A stretch of DNA of 6,020 bases from Acidobacteriota bacterium. GTDB taxonomy: Bacteria; Acidobacteriota; Terriglobia; Terriglobales; Acidobacteriaceae. The position numbers were made by a program, and so were the translations under genes. Below, piece by piece: positions 4,630 through 6,020 of this stretch. The stretch lies in NCBI GenBank assembly GCA_021805955.1, contig JAJZDO010000017.1, forward strand, positions 1-6,020, given 5' to 3'. How positions within the stretch are numbered: position 1 is the stretch's first letter; every line of letters begins with the position of its first letter. Under the pieces are notes generated by a model that was given only the letters and a program-made list of their open reading frames with translations, was not told the origin of the DNA and did not search any database.

Positions 4630-6020
4630 GTGAACCGACCACAAATTCCGCCTTCAACCGTGCTGCCGCCTTCATCGCGACTGAGGCGCCTCACGCAACG
4701 GCCGCCGCGTCCGTCGGCCACGCTCCGCTCACCGACGCCGAGATTCAGCGCATTGCCCCCACCCGCGGAGACCGTCTGTTTCTCGTCCTCTCCATCTTCA
4801 TCGGCATCCTGTCGGGATTGTTGGTGGTGTGCTTCCGCATGGCCATTCAGTGGCTGAAGGTCCTGCTGCTCGGCTCCGTTCCTCACTCCGGCCAATACCG
4901 GTTGCTGCTGGCTCCCATGCTGGTGGGCCTGTTGCTGGGCGCGATGGTGAAGTACCTCTTCCCGCAGGCCAGAGGCAGCGGCATCAACCAGACCAAGGCC
5001 GCCCTCTACGTCTACAACGGATATATCTCGTTCCGCACCGTAGTCGGCAAGTTCATCACTTCTGCGCTGGCCATCGGTTCCGGACAATCCCTGGGGCCGG
5101 AAGACCCCTCGTTGCAGATCGGCGCTGGAATCGCGTCCCTGATCGGTCGACGGCTGCATCTGTCCCGCGAACGGCTTCGGCTCTTTGCCCCGGTCGGCGC
5201 GGCCGCCGGTCTGGCCGCAGCCTTCAACGCGCCCATCTCGGCCATTCTGTTTGTCATTGAGGAAGTGATCGGCGCGTGGAGCGCGGCCGTCCTCGGCTCG
5301 ATCGTTTTGGCTGCGGTTTCCAGCGTTGTCGTTGCCCGCGCCTTCTGGGGATCGCAACCCATGTTCCGCGTTCCCGCGATCACGCTGCGCGACAATCGCG
5401 AGCTGCTGGCCTACGCTACCTTAGGCGTCGTAGGAGGGTTCGCCGCGGTCCTATTCTCTCGCCTTCTGGCCGTCCTTCGTCCATGGCTGCGCTCTCTGCC
5501 AGACTGGACGCGGATGCTGCAGCCCGCCGCCGCCGGCCTGCTAGTCGGCTGCGTCGGGTTTTTCGGGTTTCCCCAGGTGATGGGCGCCGGCTACGACACC
5601 ATCGATCACGCCATGCACGGCCAATACCTATGGCACATCCTCCTGGCTCTGGCGATCCTTAAAATCCTGGCGACCACGGTTTCCTTCTCCAGCGGTACGC
5701 CGGGCGGCATGTTCGCGCCCACCCTGTTTATCGGGGCCATGCTGGGGGCTTCTGTAGGCATGTTTGAAAAACATTTCTTCCCCCAACTGGTGGGTTCCGT
5801 TGGGGCCTACGGCCTGGTAGGCATGGGAGTCCTCTTCGCCGCCTTCTTGCGCGTCCCGTTGACCAGTGTCTTCATGGTCTTTGAACTCAGTGGAAACTAT
5901 TCCATCGTTCTGCCGGTCATTCTGGCCAACACGCTCGCGTACTTGATCGCGCGCAGCCTGCAGCCGGTGCCAATCTTCGAACAGCTCACGCTGCAGGACG
6001 GCCTGAATCTCCCGTCGAAA
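4626..6020 (+). CDS. ClC-family chloride channel or Cl-/H+ antiporter (3' end missing)
   Basis: The frame is open for 465 codons to the window edge with no stop, so the gene is partial. ClC proteins are inner-membrane homodimers moving chloride, many as 2 Cl-/1 H+ exchangers. Ion-pathway signatures are visible in order: GSGIN at 117-121 (equivalent to GSGIP, keeping the chloride-selecting Ser), GPEDP at 157-161 (equivalent to GREGP, with Glu159 as the gating glutamate), EE at 212-213 (Glu213 matching the internal proton glutamate of E. coli ClcA), GTPGGMFAP at 357-365 and Tyr425 in GNYS (the central tyrosine). All residues needed for exchange are present, so I favour an antiporter. Hydrophobic helices begin at about 51-74 and 93-111, after a polar cytoplasmic N-terminus of about 50 residues. 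The membrane domain ends near 450, and the missing part may hold CBS domains. The GTG start at 4626-4628 overlaps the TPR stop (GTGA); no strong Shine-Dalgarno is seen, consistent with coupling. Confidence 0.95.
   Translation, partial: MSEPTTNSAFNRAAAFIATEAPHATAAASVGHAPLTDAEIQRIAPTRGDRLFLVLSIFIGILSGLLVVCFRMAIQWLKVLLLGSVPHSGQYRLLLAPMLVGLLLGAMVKYLFPQARGSGINQTKAALYVYNGYISFRTVVGKFITSALAIGSGQSLGPEDPSLQIGAGIASLIGRRLHLSRERLRLFAPVGAAAGLAAAFNAPISAILFVIEEVIGAWSAAVLGSIVLAAVSSVVVARAFWGSQPMFRVPAITLRDNRELLAYATLGVVGGFAAVLFSRLLAVLRPWLRSLPDWTRMLQPAAAGLLVGCVGFFGFPQVMGAGYDTIDHAMHGQYLWHILLALAILKILATTVSFSSGTPGGMFAPTLFIGAMLGASVGMFEKHFFPQLVGSVGAYGLVGMGVLFAAFLRVPLTSVFMVFELSGNYSIVLPVILANTLAYLIARSLQPVPIFEQLTLQDGLNLPSK

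Noticed and set aside
4365..5357. 330-codon open frame on the minus strand opposite the TPR and ClC genes
   Set aside because: It is antisense to clearly recognised ClC motifs. Its product is rich in Gly, Arg, Gln and Asp with no fold-like pattern, typical of shadow frames in GC-rich DNA.

Overview
The window reads as a chromosomal segment of a Gram-negative bacterium. An acidobacterium (Acidobacteriota, Terriglobia-like) is my best guess. The guess rests on three things: a porin with a glutamine-rich coiled-coil N-terminus joined to a DcaP-like barrel, a ClC transporter with the GSGIN/GPEDP signature variants, and many lone TPR proteins. I make this assignment from recalled family resemblance, not from a search.

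Layout. Positions 1-268 hold no convincing gene, only the leader of the first one. Positions 269-1120 (+) encode a secreted or periplasmic TPR-like protein with a clear signal peptide. A symmetric GC-rich hairpin (1151-1180) sits midway between this gene and the convergent porin gene and probably stops transcription from both sides. Positions 1210-3015 (-) encode the 601-residue outer-membrane porin. The divergent intergenic region (3016-3390) carries a likely porin promoter, a perfect 15-bp palindrome overlapping its -35 position, and a doubtful 75-codon ORF. Positions 3391-4629 (+) encode a membrane-anchored TPR protein. Its stop codon overlaps the GTG start of a ClC chloride channel/antiporter gene (4626 to the window end, incomplete).

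How the genes may work together. The TPR and ClC genes form a tight two-gene unit with a 4-base overlap, so co-transcription and translational coupling are likely. The TPR domain should face the periplasm and could act as a partner or scaffold for the transporter, but this is inference. The porin would provide outer-membrane permeability to small solutes. The first TPR protein is a separate unit with no obvious functional tie to the others. There are no RNA genes, CRISPR arrays, insertion sequences or prophage genes that I can see. The window looks like ordinary chromosome, and I do not see an entire new system in it. The most interesting points are the TPR-ClC coupling, the ClC signature variants and the palindrome at the porin promoter.
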